Shown here: positions 8,483 through 16,326 of the stretch, one piece after another
How the letters are laid out: each line of letters starts with the position of its first letter
Position numbering within the stretch: the first letter of the stretch is position 1
Assembly: GCF_006716815.1 (NCBI RefSeq)
Contig: NZ_VFPS01000002.1
Coordinates: 434,001-498,000, forward strand
DNA length: 64,000 nucleotides
Reading direction: 5' to 3'
Origin: Microbacterium lacticum
GTDB taxonomy: Bacteria > Actinomycetota > Actinomycetes > Actinomycetales > Microbacteriaceae
Notes under the pieces: model-generated
Database searches by the model: none
What the model saw: the letters and a program-made list of their open reading frames with translations, nothing else
Told to the model about the DNA's origin: nothing
Program-made: the position numbers and the translations under genes

Positions 8483-9748
8483 GTGATCTCCGCCGCAACC
8501 CGCACCGCTCGGCTGCGCGTCGTGACCCGCGAGATCGCGCCCCTCGGCGGCGATCTGCTCGCCTACGCCGATCCCGCCGACCCGCTCGTCTGGGGCCGCC
8601 GCGGATCGTGGCTCGTCGGCGTCGGCGACGCCCTGACCCTCACCGCCCCCGGCACCGACACCGCTTCCCTCGCCGCGCGCTGGCGCGAGGTCGCCGCCGC
8701 CGCGCACGTCGACGACCACGTCGAGACGCCCGGGTCGGGGCTCGTCGCGTTCGGCGCGCTGCCCTTCGACGCGCACTCGGCCGCGCCCGCGGTGCTGACC
8801 GTGCCGCGGCTCACGATCGGGCACGCCGGCGATCGCACGTGGGCGACGTGGGTGCTGCCGGATGCCGGTGCGCCCGACCCCGACGAGCCGCGGGTCGTCC
8901 CGTTCGGCCCGCACTGGTCGGCCGCCGTCGGCCCGGGCGCGCTCACGCCCGAGGGATATCAGGACGCCGTGCGCGCGGGCCTCGCCGCGATCGCCGCCGG
9001 CGAGGTGAGCAAGGTCGTCCTCGCACGCGACCTCGCCGGCACCGTGCCGGCCGGCTCCGACCTCCGCCGCCTCGTCCGCTCCCTCGCCTCGGGCTACCCC
9101 GACACGTGGGTCTACGCGGTGCACGGCCTCATCGGCGCGAGCCCCGAGACCCTCGTGACGGTATCGGGGGGTACGGTCACCGCCCGCGTGCTCGCCGGCA
9201 CGCTCGCCCGCGGCGCCGACCCCGACTCCGACCGCGAGGCGGCGCTCGCCCTGGCATCCAGCGCAAAAGACCTCTCCGAGCACGGCTTCGCCGTCCGGAG
9301 CCTCGTCGACGCCCTCGCTCCCCTCACGAAGGCCCTCGCGACGAGCGAGCAGCCGTTCACCCTCGCGCTGCCGAACGTGTGGCACCTCGCGACCGACGTC
9401 GAGGCGACGACCTCGACCGAGACCTCGGTGCTCGACCTCATCGAAGTGCTGCACCCGACGGCCGCGGTCGCCGGAACGCCGACGGATGCCGCGCTCGCGG
9501 CCATCGCGCGCATCGAGCCCTCCGATCGCGGGCGCTACGCCGGACCGGTCGGCTGGGTCGACGCGCACGGCGACGGGGAGTGGGCGATCGCACTCCGCGG
9601 CGCGCAGTTCGACCTCGCCGGGGCGGACGAGCGCGGCATCCCGTTCACCGCGCACGCGGGCGCCGGGATCGTCGCCGGCAGCGACCCGGAGGCCGAGCTG
9701 CTCGAGACCCGGGTGAAGTTCCGCCCCATCGTCGACGCGCTCGCCTGA
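8483..9748 (+). CDS. menF: isochorismate synthase
   Basis: This chorismate-binding enzyme converts chorismate to isochorismate, the committed step of menaquinone synthesis. It has 421 residues, normal for MenF/EntC/DhbC. The chorismate-binding domain covers roughly the last 260 residues and includes GEVSKVVLARDL, SPETLVTVSGG, the LAGT loop, HLATDVEATT, the VAGTPTDAAL segment and GRYAGPVGW. The terminal block AHAGAGIVAGSDPEAEL is the metal/substrate signature. Given the men genes nearby, a siderophore role (EntC) is less likely. It is cytoplasmic. Confidence 0.92.
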   Translation: MISAATRTARLRVVTREIAPLGGDLLAYADPADPLVWGRRGSWLVGVGDALTLTAPGTDTASLAARWREVAAAAHVDDHVETPGSGLVAFGALPFDAHSAAPAVLTVPRLTIGHAGDRTWATWVLPDAGAPDPDEPRVVPFGPHWSAAVGPGALTPEGYQDAVRAGLAAIAAGEVSKVVLARDLAGTVPAGSDLRRLVRSLASGYPDTWVYAVHGLIGASPETLVTVSGGTVTARVLAGTLARGADPDSDREAALALASSAKDLSEHGFAVRSLVDALAPLTKALATSEQPFTLALPNVWHLATDVEATTSTETSVLDLIEVLHPTAAVAGTPTDAALAAIARIEPSDRGRYAGPVGWVDAHGDGEWAIALRGAQFDLAGADERGIPFTAHAGAGIVAGSDPEAELLETRVKFRPIVDALA

Positions 9749-9819
9749 GCGGCCCGGGCGCCGAGAGCGGCGTGGCCGCCTGAGCAGCGCTCTCGCCTGA
9801 ACGGCGGAAGGCCGCAGCG

Positions 9820-9825
9820 TACACT
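9820..9825 (+). promoter_or_regulatory. -10 hexamer of the methyltransferase gene
   Basis: TACACT lies 6 nt before the ATG at 9832. Leaderless-type spacing. Confidence 0.5.
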
Positions 9826-9831
9826 CGCGCC

Positions 9832-10593
9832 ATGGTGTTCGAAGACGTCGCCGCCGCCGACTACGACCGCTTCATGGGACGGTTCTCGGTCCCCCTCGCC
9901 GACGTGTTCGCGACGTGGGCCGGCGTTCCGGACGAGGGGCGGATGCTCGACGTCGGCAGCGGCCCGGGCGCGCTGACCGCCGTCCTCGCCGAGCGACGCG
10001 GCGCATCGGCGGTGACGGCGATCGATCCGAAGCCGGGGTTCGTGGCGGAGCTCGCCCTGCGCGTGCCCGGCGTCGACGCGCGGGTGGGCCCGGCGGAGCA
10101 TCTCCCGTTCGCCGACGACACCTTCGCCGGTGTGTACGCGGAGCTCGTCGTGCACTTCATGACCGACGCGCACGCCGGGATCGGTGAGATGGTGCGGGTC
10201 GCGCGCCCGGGCGCCGTCGTCGCGGCGTGCGTGTGGGATTTCGAGAACGCCCGCGCTCCACACTCCGCGTTTCTCACACTCGCATCGGCCGAGACCGGCC
10301 GCGGCCGCGGGGCGGCGCGGCCCGGCACCGACCGGGGCGACCTCGCCCTCCGGCTGCGCGACGCGGGATGCCGCGACGTCGCCGAGGCCGAACTGTCGGT
10401 CACGGCGGTCTTCGACGACGTCGACGAGTGGTGGGGGGTGCACACGCTCGGCGTCGGCTCGACGGCGCACACCCTCGACGGCCTGGACGACGCGGCGATC
10501 GGGCGGATCCGCGCGGCCGCGCGCGACCGCTTCGGTGGCGGACCGGTGGAGATCACCGGCACCGCGTGGGCCGCACGAGGTCTCGCGGCCTGA
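9832..10593 (+). CDS. class I SAM-dependent methyltransferase
   Basis: A 253-residue Rossmann-fold methyltransferase. Motif I is MLDVGSGPGALT (residues about 42-53), followed by VTAIDPKPGFV for the ribose-binding acidic residue and LPFADDTFAGVYAELVV for motif II. It belongs to the broad ubiquinone/menaquinone-type and small-molecule methyltransferases. It is not menG, which is present elsewhere in the cluster, and the substrate cannot be told. Its last eight codons, including the stop, are duplicated immediately downstream. It is convergent with ppk2. Confidence 0.85.
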   Translation: MVFEDVAAADYDRFMGRFSVPLADVFATWAGVPDEGRMLDVGSGPGALTAVLAERRGASAVTAIDPKPGFVAELALRVPGVDARVGPAEHLPFADDTFAGVYAELVVHFMTDAHAGIGEMVRVARPGAVVAACVWDFENARAPHSAFLTLASAETGRGRGAARPGTDRGDLALRLRDAGCRDVAEAELSVTAVFDDVDEWWGVHTLGVGSTAHTLDGLDDAAIGRIRAAARDRFGGGPVEITGTAWAARGLAA

Positions 10594-10617
10594 GCCGCAC
10601 GAGGTCTCGCGGCCTGA
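10570..10617. repeat. 24-bp perfect tandem duplication across a stop codon
   Basis: Positions 10570-10593 (the last seven codons plus TGA of the methyltransferase) are repeated exactly at 10594-10617. The unit is a multiple of three, so the second copy is also in frame. The palindromic octamer GCCGCGGC then occurs twice between here and ppk2. Confidence 0.9.
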
Positions 10618-10656
10618 GCCGCGGCGCGAGCGCCCGGCCCCCGAGCCGCGGCAGGC

Positions 10657-11520
10657 TCACGACGCGGCGAGCCGCGCCTTCTCGACGGCGACGTCGAAGT
10701 CGGCGGCCGGCCACTGCGGGTCGATGTCTTCGAGGGCGTCGAGCAGCAGCGCCTGCACTGCGAGCCGCGCGTACCACTTGCGGTCGGCGGGCACGACGAA
10801 CCAGGGTGCGTCGGGCGTCGAGGTGCGGTCGAAGACCGTCTGGTAGGCATCCATGTACTGCGGCCACAGCGCCCGCTCGTCCACGTCGGCGGGGTTGTAC
10901 TTCCAATACTTGTCCGGGCGGTCGAGGCGCTCGGCCAGGCGCGCCTTCTGCTCGTCCGACGAGATGTGCAGCATCACCTTGACGATGCGGATTCCCCGGT
11001 CGACCAGCCCCTTCTCGAAGGCGTTGATCGCGCCGTAGCGCCGCTCGATCTCGGCGTCATCGGCGAGGTGGCGGACCCGCCCGATCAGCACGTCCTCGTA
11101 GTGCGACCGGTCGAAGACGCCGATGAACCCGGGCTGCGGCACGTGCTTCTCGACGCGCCAGAGGAAGTCGTGCGCGAGCTCTTCGGGGGTCGGCTTCTTG
11201 AATGCCGCGAGCGACACCCCCTGCGGGTCGACCGCGCCGATCACGTGGCGCACGATGCCGCCCTTGCCGGCGGTGTCCATCCCCTGCAGCACGAGGAGCA
11301 CCGCGGGCGAGCCGTCGTCGACGCGCGATTGGGCGTAGAGGCGCTCCTGCAGCTCGTCCAGCTCGTCGGCGCCGGCGGAGAGGTCTTCGGCCCCCCGCTT
11401 CTTGCCCTTCGTGTAGCCGGGCTTGGCGTCGGGGTCGACGTCGGCGAGGCGAAAGCCCTGACCGACGCGCAGCAGGTCGGCGGGGTCGCCCGTCCAGTGC
11501 TTCTGGCTCTTCGCAGTCAT
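10657..11520 (-). CDS. polyphosphate kinase 2 family protein
   Basis: PPK2-family enzyme, 287 residues, which transfers phosphate between inorganic polyphosphate and nucleotides. The Walker A loop is GMDTAGKGG (residues 80-88), the lid and Walker B region is FDRSHYEDVLIGRV (near 136), and the conserved WKYNPADVDER segment lies near 225. A single PPK2 domain of this length with the N-terminal extension fits the class I/III group (polyphosphate:NDP or polyphosphate:AMP phosphotransferase), but the class is not decided here. It has its own ATG and no obvious partner gene. Confidence 0.9.
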   Translation of the reverse strand: MTAKSQKHWTGDPADLLRVGQGFRLADVDPDAKPGYTKGKKRGAEDLSAGADELDELQERLYAQSRVDDGSPAVLLVLQGMDTAGKGGIVRHVIGAVDPQGVSLAAFKKPTPEELAHDFLWRVEKHVPQPGFIGVFDRSHYEDVLIGRVRHLADDAEIERRYGAINAFEKGLVDRGIRIVKVMLHISSDEQKARLAERLDRPDKYWKYNPADVDERALWPQYMDAYQTVFDRTSTPDAPWFVVPADRKWYARLAVQALLLDALEDIDPQWPAADFDVAVEKARLAAS

Positions 11521-11545
11521 TCAGCCATGATGGCCGACGACGCGC

Positions 11546-13348
11546 TCATCGGGCCAGTGCCACCTCGATGAGCTGGCGTCCCGTGACCGGGGCGACGAGC
11601 GCCTGGTCAAGCTCGGTGCGGGTCGTGGCGCGCACGTACTCCCAGCCGTACGCCGCGGCGAGCAGGTCGACGCGCACGTCCTGTGGCGTGTAAAGCACGC
11701 GGTCCATCGCCGCCGCAGAGGCGGTCTGCGCGACCTCGAGCCCGTCGAAGATCGTGCCGCCGCCGTCGTTACCGACGATCACCTGGATGCGGGGCTCCTG
11801 CTCCCCCGCCGGCAGCAGCAGGGCGCCCACGTCGTGCAGCAGCGCGAGGTCGCCGATCACGACCCGCGTGAGGCCGGGTCCGCCGGCCGCCTGACTCGTC
11901 AGGGCGATGCCGAGCCCCGTCGCGATCGTGCCGTCGATGCCGGCGAGGCCGCGGTTGGCGTGGACAGGCACCTTCTTGCCCGCGAGCAGCTGGTCGGCCA
12001 CCCGCACGAGCCGCGACGACGCGAACAGCAGCCGGTCGTGCGGCCACGTCGCCCGCCACACCGCGTCGACGAGGGCGGCGCGGTCGATCGGCGCACGCAG
12101 CACGTCGAGCTCGGCAGCGAGCGCGCCGAGCCGCTCGCTCGGCACGGTGGATGCCAGGGCGTCGGCGTCGGGGGCAGCGGGGGTGAGGTCGACGGCGGCC
12201 GCGCGCGACGCGCGCATCCATGCCCCGAACCACTCCCGGTCCTGATCGCCGATCGCGGCGATCACCGCGTCGACGGCCGTCGTCGCGTCGTTGAGGTTGA
12301 GCGGCTCGCCGGGGCCGCGCACGGCGATCACCTCGACGTCGGGGCGGGACAGGAGCGCCGTCCCTTCACGACTGAGCGTCGGATGCCCGAACACGATCAC
12401 CCGCTCGACGCGCCCGCCGAGCTCGGGGTCGGCGAGGAGCGTCCGGTAGCCGTGCACGAGGTTGCGACCGAACCGCGCCCCCGAGACGATCTCGGCCACG
12501 AGCGGCCAGCCGCCGGCGTGCGCGAGGGCCTCGGCGCCCGCGCCGGCGTCGGCTCCGGCGACGACGATGGTGCGCGGACCCCGCTCGAGCACGTGCGGGT
12601 CGACGTCGGGATCGCTCGGCCGGTCGGACTCGCCGATACCGCCGCCGCCCTGGTAGAGCGCCCCGGAGGGGCCCTGCTCGGGAGCCGGCGCGGCGGGCGC
12701 GTCATCAGGGCCCGGCGCGGTGGCGGCGAGCTCGACGGTGGGCATCCCGAGCCAGCCGGGCAGCTCCCCCGCGAGGGGCTCGCGGTACGGCAGGTTCAGG
12801 TGCACGGGCCCGGCCTGGCGGGTGCCCGCGCCGAGGGCCGCGGCCATCGCCTCGTCGGCGACGCGGCGGAGCATCGCCGACTGCTCGCCGGTGCCCTCCT
12901 CGTCGACCTCGTCGGGCACGGGCAGATCGGTCTCGAACCGCACGCTCGGGGCGAACATCCCGGGCTGTCGGGTGGTCTGGTTCGCGCCGACACCGCGCAG
13001 CTCGGGCGGCCGATCGGCGGTCAGCAGCAGCAGGGGCACGCCCGCGTGGTGCGCCTCGAGCGCCGCGGGGAGGAGGTTCGCCACGGCGGTCCCCGACGTG
13101 CACAGCACGACCGCGGGCATCCCGTTCTCCCGTCCGATGCCGAGCGCGGTGAAGCCCGCGACGCGCTCGTCGATGCGGACGTGCACGGATGCCGCGCCGC
13201 GCGCCTCGAGCTCTGCGGCGACGAGGGCGAGGGCCTGCGAGCGCGAGCCCGGGCTCACCACGATGTGGCGCACGCCGAGCTCGACGAGTCGGCCGAGGAG
13301 GGCGGCGGCGGCGTCGGTCGCCGGCGCCGCGGAGGGTCGGGAGGCCAT
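11546..13348 (-). CDS. menD: SEPHCHC synthase (menaquinone, MenD)
   Basis: Thiamine-diphosphate enzyme that joins 2-oxoglutarate to isochorismate to give 2-succinyl-5-enolpyruvyl-6-hydroxy-3-cyclohexene-1-carboxylate. It is about 600 residues. The N-terminal domain carries HIVVSPGSRSQALAL and the catalytic-Glu region HVRIDERVAGFTALG; the C-terminal domain carries the thiamine-binding NRGLAGIDGTIATGLG and IGDLALLHD, then IVGNDGGGTIFDGL. I chose the ATG at 13348, which follows the upstream stop by one nucleotide; a GTG at 13363 in frame is possible. It is translationally linked to the PLDc_N gene. Confidence 0.93.
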   Translation of the reverse strand: MASRPSAAPATDAAAALLGRLVELGVRHIVVSPGSRSQALALVAAELEARGAASVHVRIDERVAGFTALGIGRENGMPAVVLCTSGTAVANLLPAALEAHHAGVPLLLLTADRPPELRGVGANQTTRQPGMFAPSVRFETDLPVPDEVDEEGTGEQSAMLRRVADEAMAAALGAGTRQAGPVHLNLPYREPLAGELPGWLGMPTVELAATAPGPDDAPAAPAPEQGPSGALYQGGGGIGESDRPSDPDVDPHVLERGPRTIVVAGADAGAGAEALAHAGGWPLVAEIVSGARFGRNLVHGYRTLLADPELGGRVERVIVFGHPTLSREGTALLSRPDVEVIAVRGPGEPLNLNDATTAVDAVIAAIGDQDREWFGAWMRASRAAAVDLTPAAPDADALASTVPSERLGALAAELDVLRAPIDRAALVDAVWRATWPHDRLLFASSRLVRVADQLLAGKKVPVHANRGLAGIDGTIATGLGIALTSQAAGGPGLTRVVIGDLALLHDVGALLLPAGEQEPRIQVIVGNDGGGTIFDGLEVAQTASAAAMDRVLYTPQDVRVDLLAAAYGWEYVRATTRTELDQALVAPVTGRQLIEVALAR

Positions 13349-13349
13349 G

Positions 13350-13748
13350 TCAGCCGCGCGCACCGCGCGACGGGCCGTCGGGGTCGTCGTCGGGGGCGGC
13401 CGAGGGCGGCGGTCCCGGCCGGTCGGGGTCGGCGTCCTCGGCGTCGAGGGCGGCGAGCTCCGCCTCGAGGCGCCGGATGCGCTCGTCCTGATCGCTGATC
13501 GAACCGATGCTGCCGAGGAACTCGAGATCGTCGTCGGGGGCGGTCGACACGGGCGCCGTGCGCTGGCGGCCGCGGCCGACGATGAACCAGAGGATGCCGC
13601 CGAGCACGGGCAGCAGCACGACGATGAGGATCCACACCGGCTTGCTCACCCCGCGGTGCCGCGTCGGCGAGAGGAGGGCGCAGTCGACGATGCTGTAGAC
13701 CCAGAACGCGATCAGCAGCAGCAACACCGGCAGAAGCACGCGCACCAC
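13350..13748 (-). CDS. PLDc_N (cardiolipin synthase N-terminal-like) membrane protein
   Basis: A 132-residue protein with two predicted membrane segments (residues about 3-20 and 38-58) separated by a short loop containing YSIVDCALLSPTRHRG. This pattern is the PLDc_N domain found at the N-terminus of cardiolipin synthases, here without the catalytic phospholipase D part. The C-terminal half is an acidic coiled region ending in a proline-rich tail. It is a frequent neighbour of menD in Microbacteriaceae as far as I recall. Role unknown. Confidence 0.8.
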   Translation of the reverse strand: MVRVLLPVLLLLIAFWVYSIVDCALLSPTRHRGVSKPVWILIVVLLPVLGGILWFIVGRGRQRTAPVSTAPDDDLEFLGSIGSISDQDERIRRLEAELAALDAEDADPDRPGPPPSAAPDDDPDGPSRGARG

Positions 13749-13754
13749 GCATCC

Positions 13755-13760
13755 ATCCTA
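13755..13760 (-). promoter_or_regulatory. -10 hexamer of the PLDc_N-menD operon
   Basis: TAGGAT on the minus strand, 6 nt before the GTG at 13748. Leaderless-type spacing. Confidence 0.5.
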
Positions 13761-13796
13761 GGCGCGCCGCACTCGCCACGGACGCCGCCCGTCCGC

Positions 13797-13857
13797 CGCG
13801 AGAACGCACAACAGCACCTGTCGAGGCCCGCGAACGGTGCTATCGTGCGTTCTCGCG
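13797..13857. repeat. long inverted repeat between divergent genes
   Basis: Two 22-nt arms (13797-13818 and 13836-13857) match at 20 of 22 positions around a 17-nt loop. The outer 13 bp pair perfectly (CGCGAGAACGCAC). It lies between two divergent promoters, so it is not a terminator for either flanking gene; it resembles a solitary REP-like element or an operator. Confidence 0.85.
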
Positions 13858-13872
13858 CAGCGCGGGCGCACG

Positions 13873-13878
13873 TAGACT
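13873..13878 (+). promoter_or_regulatory. -10 hexamer of the DUF4229 gene
   Basis: TAGACT lies 7 nt before the ATG at 13886. Leaderless-type spacing. Confidence 0.5.
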
Positions 13879-13885
13879 CGATGCC

Positions 13886-14218
13886 ATGCGTGCTCGCTCG
13901 GCCCTCCTGTACACCGTGCTGCGCCTGGCGGCCTTTCTGGTGCCGTTCGGGATCATGATGCTGTTCCCCGTCATGCGCGAGTACTACTGGCTGTCGGCGA
14001 TCTTCGCCGCCCTGATCGGTCTGAGCCTGTCGACGCTGTTCCTGCGCCGTCCCCTCGCCGACATGACCGCCGACCTCGCGGCCGGCCGCGGCGAGCGCAG
14101 CGCGCGCCGGGTCAGCGACGAGCAGGTCGAGGACGCCGCCACCGACATCTCCGCCGACGAGCCGGGCGACGACGAGGCATCCACGCCCCCGACGACGCCG
14201 TCGAGCCCGGCCGCCTGA
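13886..14218 (+). CDS. DUF4229 membrane protein
   Basis: A 110-residue protein with two membrane helices (about residues 7-29 and 34-52), followed by the conserved RRPLADMTADLAAGR and an acidic, probably disordered tail. This is the DUF4229 pattern, an actinobacterial family usually found next to menA or other menaquinone genes. The function is unknown; location beside menA suggests a membrane-associated accessory role in quinone metabolism, which is inference only. Confidence 0.8.
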   Translation: MRARSALLYTVLRLAAFLVPFGIMMLFPVMREYYWLSAIFAALIGLSLSTLFLRRPLADMTADLAAGRGERSARRVSDEQVEDAATDISADEPGDDEASTPPTTPSSPAA

Positions 14219-14232
14219 GAGAAGCGGATGCC

Positions 14233-15225
14233 TCAGCCGGCGAACGCCCAGCAGAGGAAGCCCGCGACGGCGAGCGAGGTCAGCGACGTCAGCCCGAGGG
14301 CGACGACGAGCTCGCGCGGAGCGCGGTAGGTCCAGACGATGAGGATCGCACACGCCGCGGGGATGAGGGCGAGAAGGCCGAGCCACGCGAGCGGGTAGAA
14401 CTGCGCGAGGAACGCCACGATCAGGAACGCGGCGACCACGAGCACCGTGTACAGCACCTGGGTGGCGCGCTTGCCGATGCGCACGGTGAGGGTCTTCTTG
14501 CCCGCGAGGCGGTCCTGGTCGATGTCGCGGAGGTTGTTCGCGAGCAGCACGGCGCACGCGAGGAGGCCCGCGACGGTGCCGCCCCACCAGGCCTCCTGCG
14601 GCACGGAGGCCGCCTGCACGTAGGTCGTGCCGACCGTGGCGACGAGTCCGAAGAAGACGAAGACGAACAGCTCGCCGAGGCCCGCGTAGCCGTAGGGCCG
14701 CTTGCCGCCGGTGTAGAACCAGGCGGCGAGCACGCACGCCGCCCCGACGAGGAGCAGCCACCAGTGGCCGGTGCGGACGACGATCGCGGTGCCGGTGACG
14801 GCGGCGATGGCGAACCAGGTCAGCGCGACGGCCAGCACGGTGCGGGGCGTCGCCTTGCGCGAGGCGGTGAGGCGGGCGGGTCCGACGCGCTCGTCGTCGG
14901 TGCCGCGGATGCCGTCGCTGTAGTCGTTGGCGTAGTTGACGCCGATCTGCAGCGACACCGCCACGACGAGGCAGCTCAGGGCGATCACCCAGTGGAACTC
15001 GCTTCGCACGATGAGCGCGGCGCCGGTGCCGATGATCACGGGCGCGACGGCGAGCGGCAGGGTGCGCAGGCGCGCCGCGCCGATCCAGTCGCGCAGGGTC
15101 GCCGGCTCGACGTGCGCGAGGTCGCGCGAGACGTGCGCGCGCTGCGGGTTGCCGTGCCGTTTCTGCTTCTGCGCCCCGGCGCTCTGGCGTCCGGTGTGCT
15201 TCTTCTTGCGGGTGCTGCCTGCCAC
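14233..15225 (-). CDS. menA: 1,4-dihydroxy-2-naphthoate polyprenyltransferase
   Basis: Integral membrane prenyltransferase that attaches the polyprenyl tail to 1,4-dihydroxy-2-naphthoate, giving demethylmenaquinone. It has 330 residues with eight or nine membrane helices. The UbiA-type aspartate motif is NYANDYSDGIRGTDD (near residue 98) and the second is DIDQDRLAGKKTL (near 215). A basic N-terminal tail of about 40 residues precedes the first helix. It would use the product of the polyprenyl synthase at 5.9-6.9 kb. It starts with GTG behind a TAGGAT hexamer. Confidence 0.94.
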   Translation of the reverse strand: MAGSTRKKKHTGRQSAGAQKQKRHGNPQRAHVSRDLAHVEPATLRDWIGAARLRTLPLAVAPVIIGTGAALIVRSEFHWVIALSCLVVAVSLQIGVNYANDYSDGIRGTDDERVGPARLTASRKATPRTVLAVALTWFAIAAVTGTAIVVRTGHWWLLLVGAACVLAAWFYTGGKRPYGYAGLGELFVFVFFGLVATVGTTYVQAASVPQEAWWGGTVAGLLACAVLLANNLRDIDQDRLAGKKTLTVRIGKRATQVLYTVLVVAAFLIVAFLAQFYPLAWLGLLALIPAACAILIVWTYRAPRELVVALGLTSLTSLAVAGFLCWAFAG

Positions 15226-15231
15226 CCGAAA

Positions 15232-15237
15232 ATCCTA
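15232..15237 (-). promoter_or_regulatory. -10 hexamer of menA
   Basis: TAGGAT on the minus strand, 6 nt before the GTG at 15225. It overlaps the stop of the glycerate kinase remnant. Confidence 0.5.
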
Positions 15238-15921
15238 TTCCGCGTGGGCGGGTGCGGCGGGTGCGGCGGACGGACGGGCGAACGGGTGCGCGCCGACGAG
15301 GGATGCCAGCCGTGCCAGCCCGCGCTCGAGGGCGGCGACATCGTCGTCATCCGCCCCCTTCTGCGGGCCGCACACGGCCGCCGCCCCCCGCGGTCCGAGC
15401 AGCGGATTGTCGACGTCGCTCGCGAGCACGACCTCCACCTCCGCGAGGCGCGGATCGAGGCCCGACAGGTCGACCTCGACGAGTTCGGCGAGCGCCGCAC
15501 CCCCGGGCGCGACCTCGCCCGCGGCGGTCGACAGCCGCGCGGCGAGGGCCTGCAGCATGCCGGCGCCGCCGTCGGTGCTCGCGCTGCCGCCCACCCCGAG
15601 CACGATCGTGCGCGCTCCCCGGTCGAGCGCGGCCCGGATCAGCTCGCCCGTGCCGCGGCTGGTCGCCGTGCGCGGCGCGCGCTCCCCGCCGGGCAGCAGG
15701 TCGAGCCCGCTGACCGCCGCCATCTCGACGATCGCCTCGCCGTCGCGCACCGCGATCGCCGCCTCGAGCGTGCCCTCGCCGCCGTCGGCGACGGGCACGG
15801 CCGAGTCCTCGGCAACTGGCAGCACCTCGGCGATGCCCGCGGCGAGCGCGGCGGCGACGTCCGTGCCCGTGGCGGAGCCCTGGAACTTGTTGGAGGCGAT
15901 GACTTCATCGTCTCCGACCAC
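15235..15921 (-). pseudogene. glycerate kinase remnant (GlxK/GarK family)
   Basis: The open frame covers only about 228 residues of a family normally about 370-390 long. Recognisable are the N-terminal ASNKFQGS (family APDKFKGS), PVADGGEGTLEAA, GGSASTDGGAGMLQAL and ASDVDNPLLGPRGAAAVCGP. Missing are the first few codons, a stretch of roughly 25 residues after GGEGTLEAA, and the C-terminal third. The 5' end is joined at about 15900 to an allantoinase fragment running the other way. The gene therefore cannot make a complete enzyme. Glycerate kinase would have completed allantoin/glyoxylate use together with that neighbour. Confidence 0.82.
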
Positions 15922-16326
15922 TCCGCCTCGACCCTCGAGCTGAAAGACCTCGACAACGGCGACTTCGCCGTCGCATGGGGCGGGGTGGCGTCACTGCAGC
16001 TCGGCCTGTCGCTCGTGTGGACCGAGGCGCGCCGGCGCGGCATCCCGCTCGAGACGGTCGTCGGCTGGATGAGCGAGCGCCCCGCGCAGTTCGCGGGCCT
16101 CACCGGCAAGGGGCGGATCGCCCCCGGCTACGACGCGGACTTCTCGATCGTCGCCGCCGACGACGCGTTCGTCGTCGACGTGGGCAAGCTGCACCACAAG
16201 AACCCGCTCACGCCGTACCACGGCAAGCCGCTCGCGGGCGTCGTGCGCACGACGTTCCTGCACGGGGAGCCGATCGACGGGGTCACTCCGCGCGGGCGGC
16301 TCCTCCGTCGCGGAATGCTCGACTGA
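15901..16326 (+). pseudogene. allantoinase C-terminal fragment (AllB)
   Basis: Only the last 141 residues of an allantoinase of about 450 remain: FIVSDHSAST with the metal-site Asp, then DFAVAWGGVASLQLGL, GWMSERPAQFAGL and KGRIAPGYDADFSIV. The N-terminal two thirds, including the HxH metal ligands, are absent. No start codon or ribosome-binding site precedes the fragment; it begins directly at the junction with the glycerate kinase remnant. The 3' end overlaps the end of menE by 44 nt. This is a relic of a ureide (purine) degradation locus. Confidence 0.85.

Noticed and set aside
14764..16326. One 520-codon plus-strand gene ending in allantoinase sequence.
   Set aside because: Before about 15900 it is only the antisense of menA and glycerate kinase. 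The allantoinase part has no start or ribosome-binding site of its own and is a fragment.
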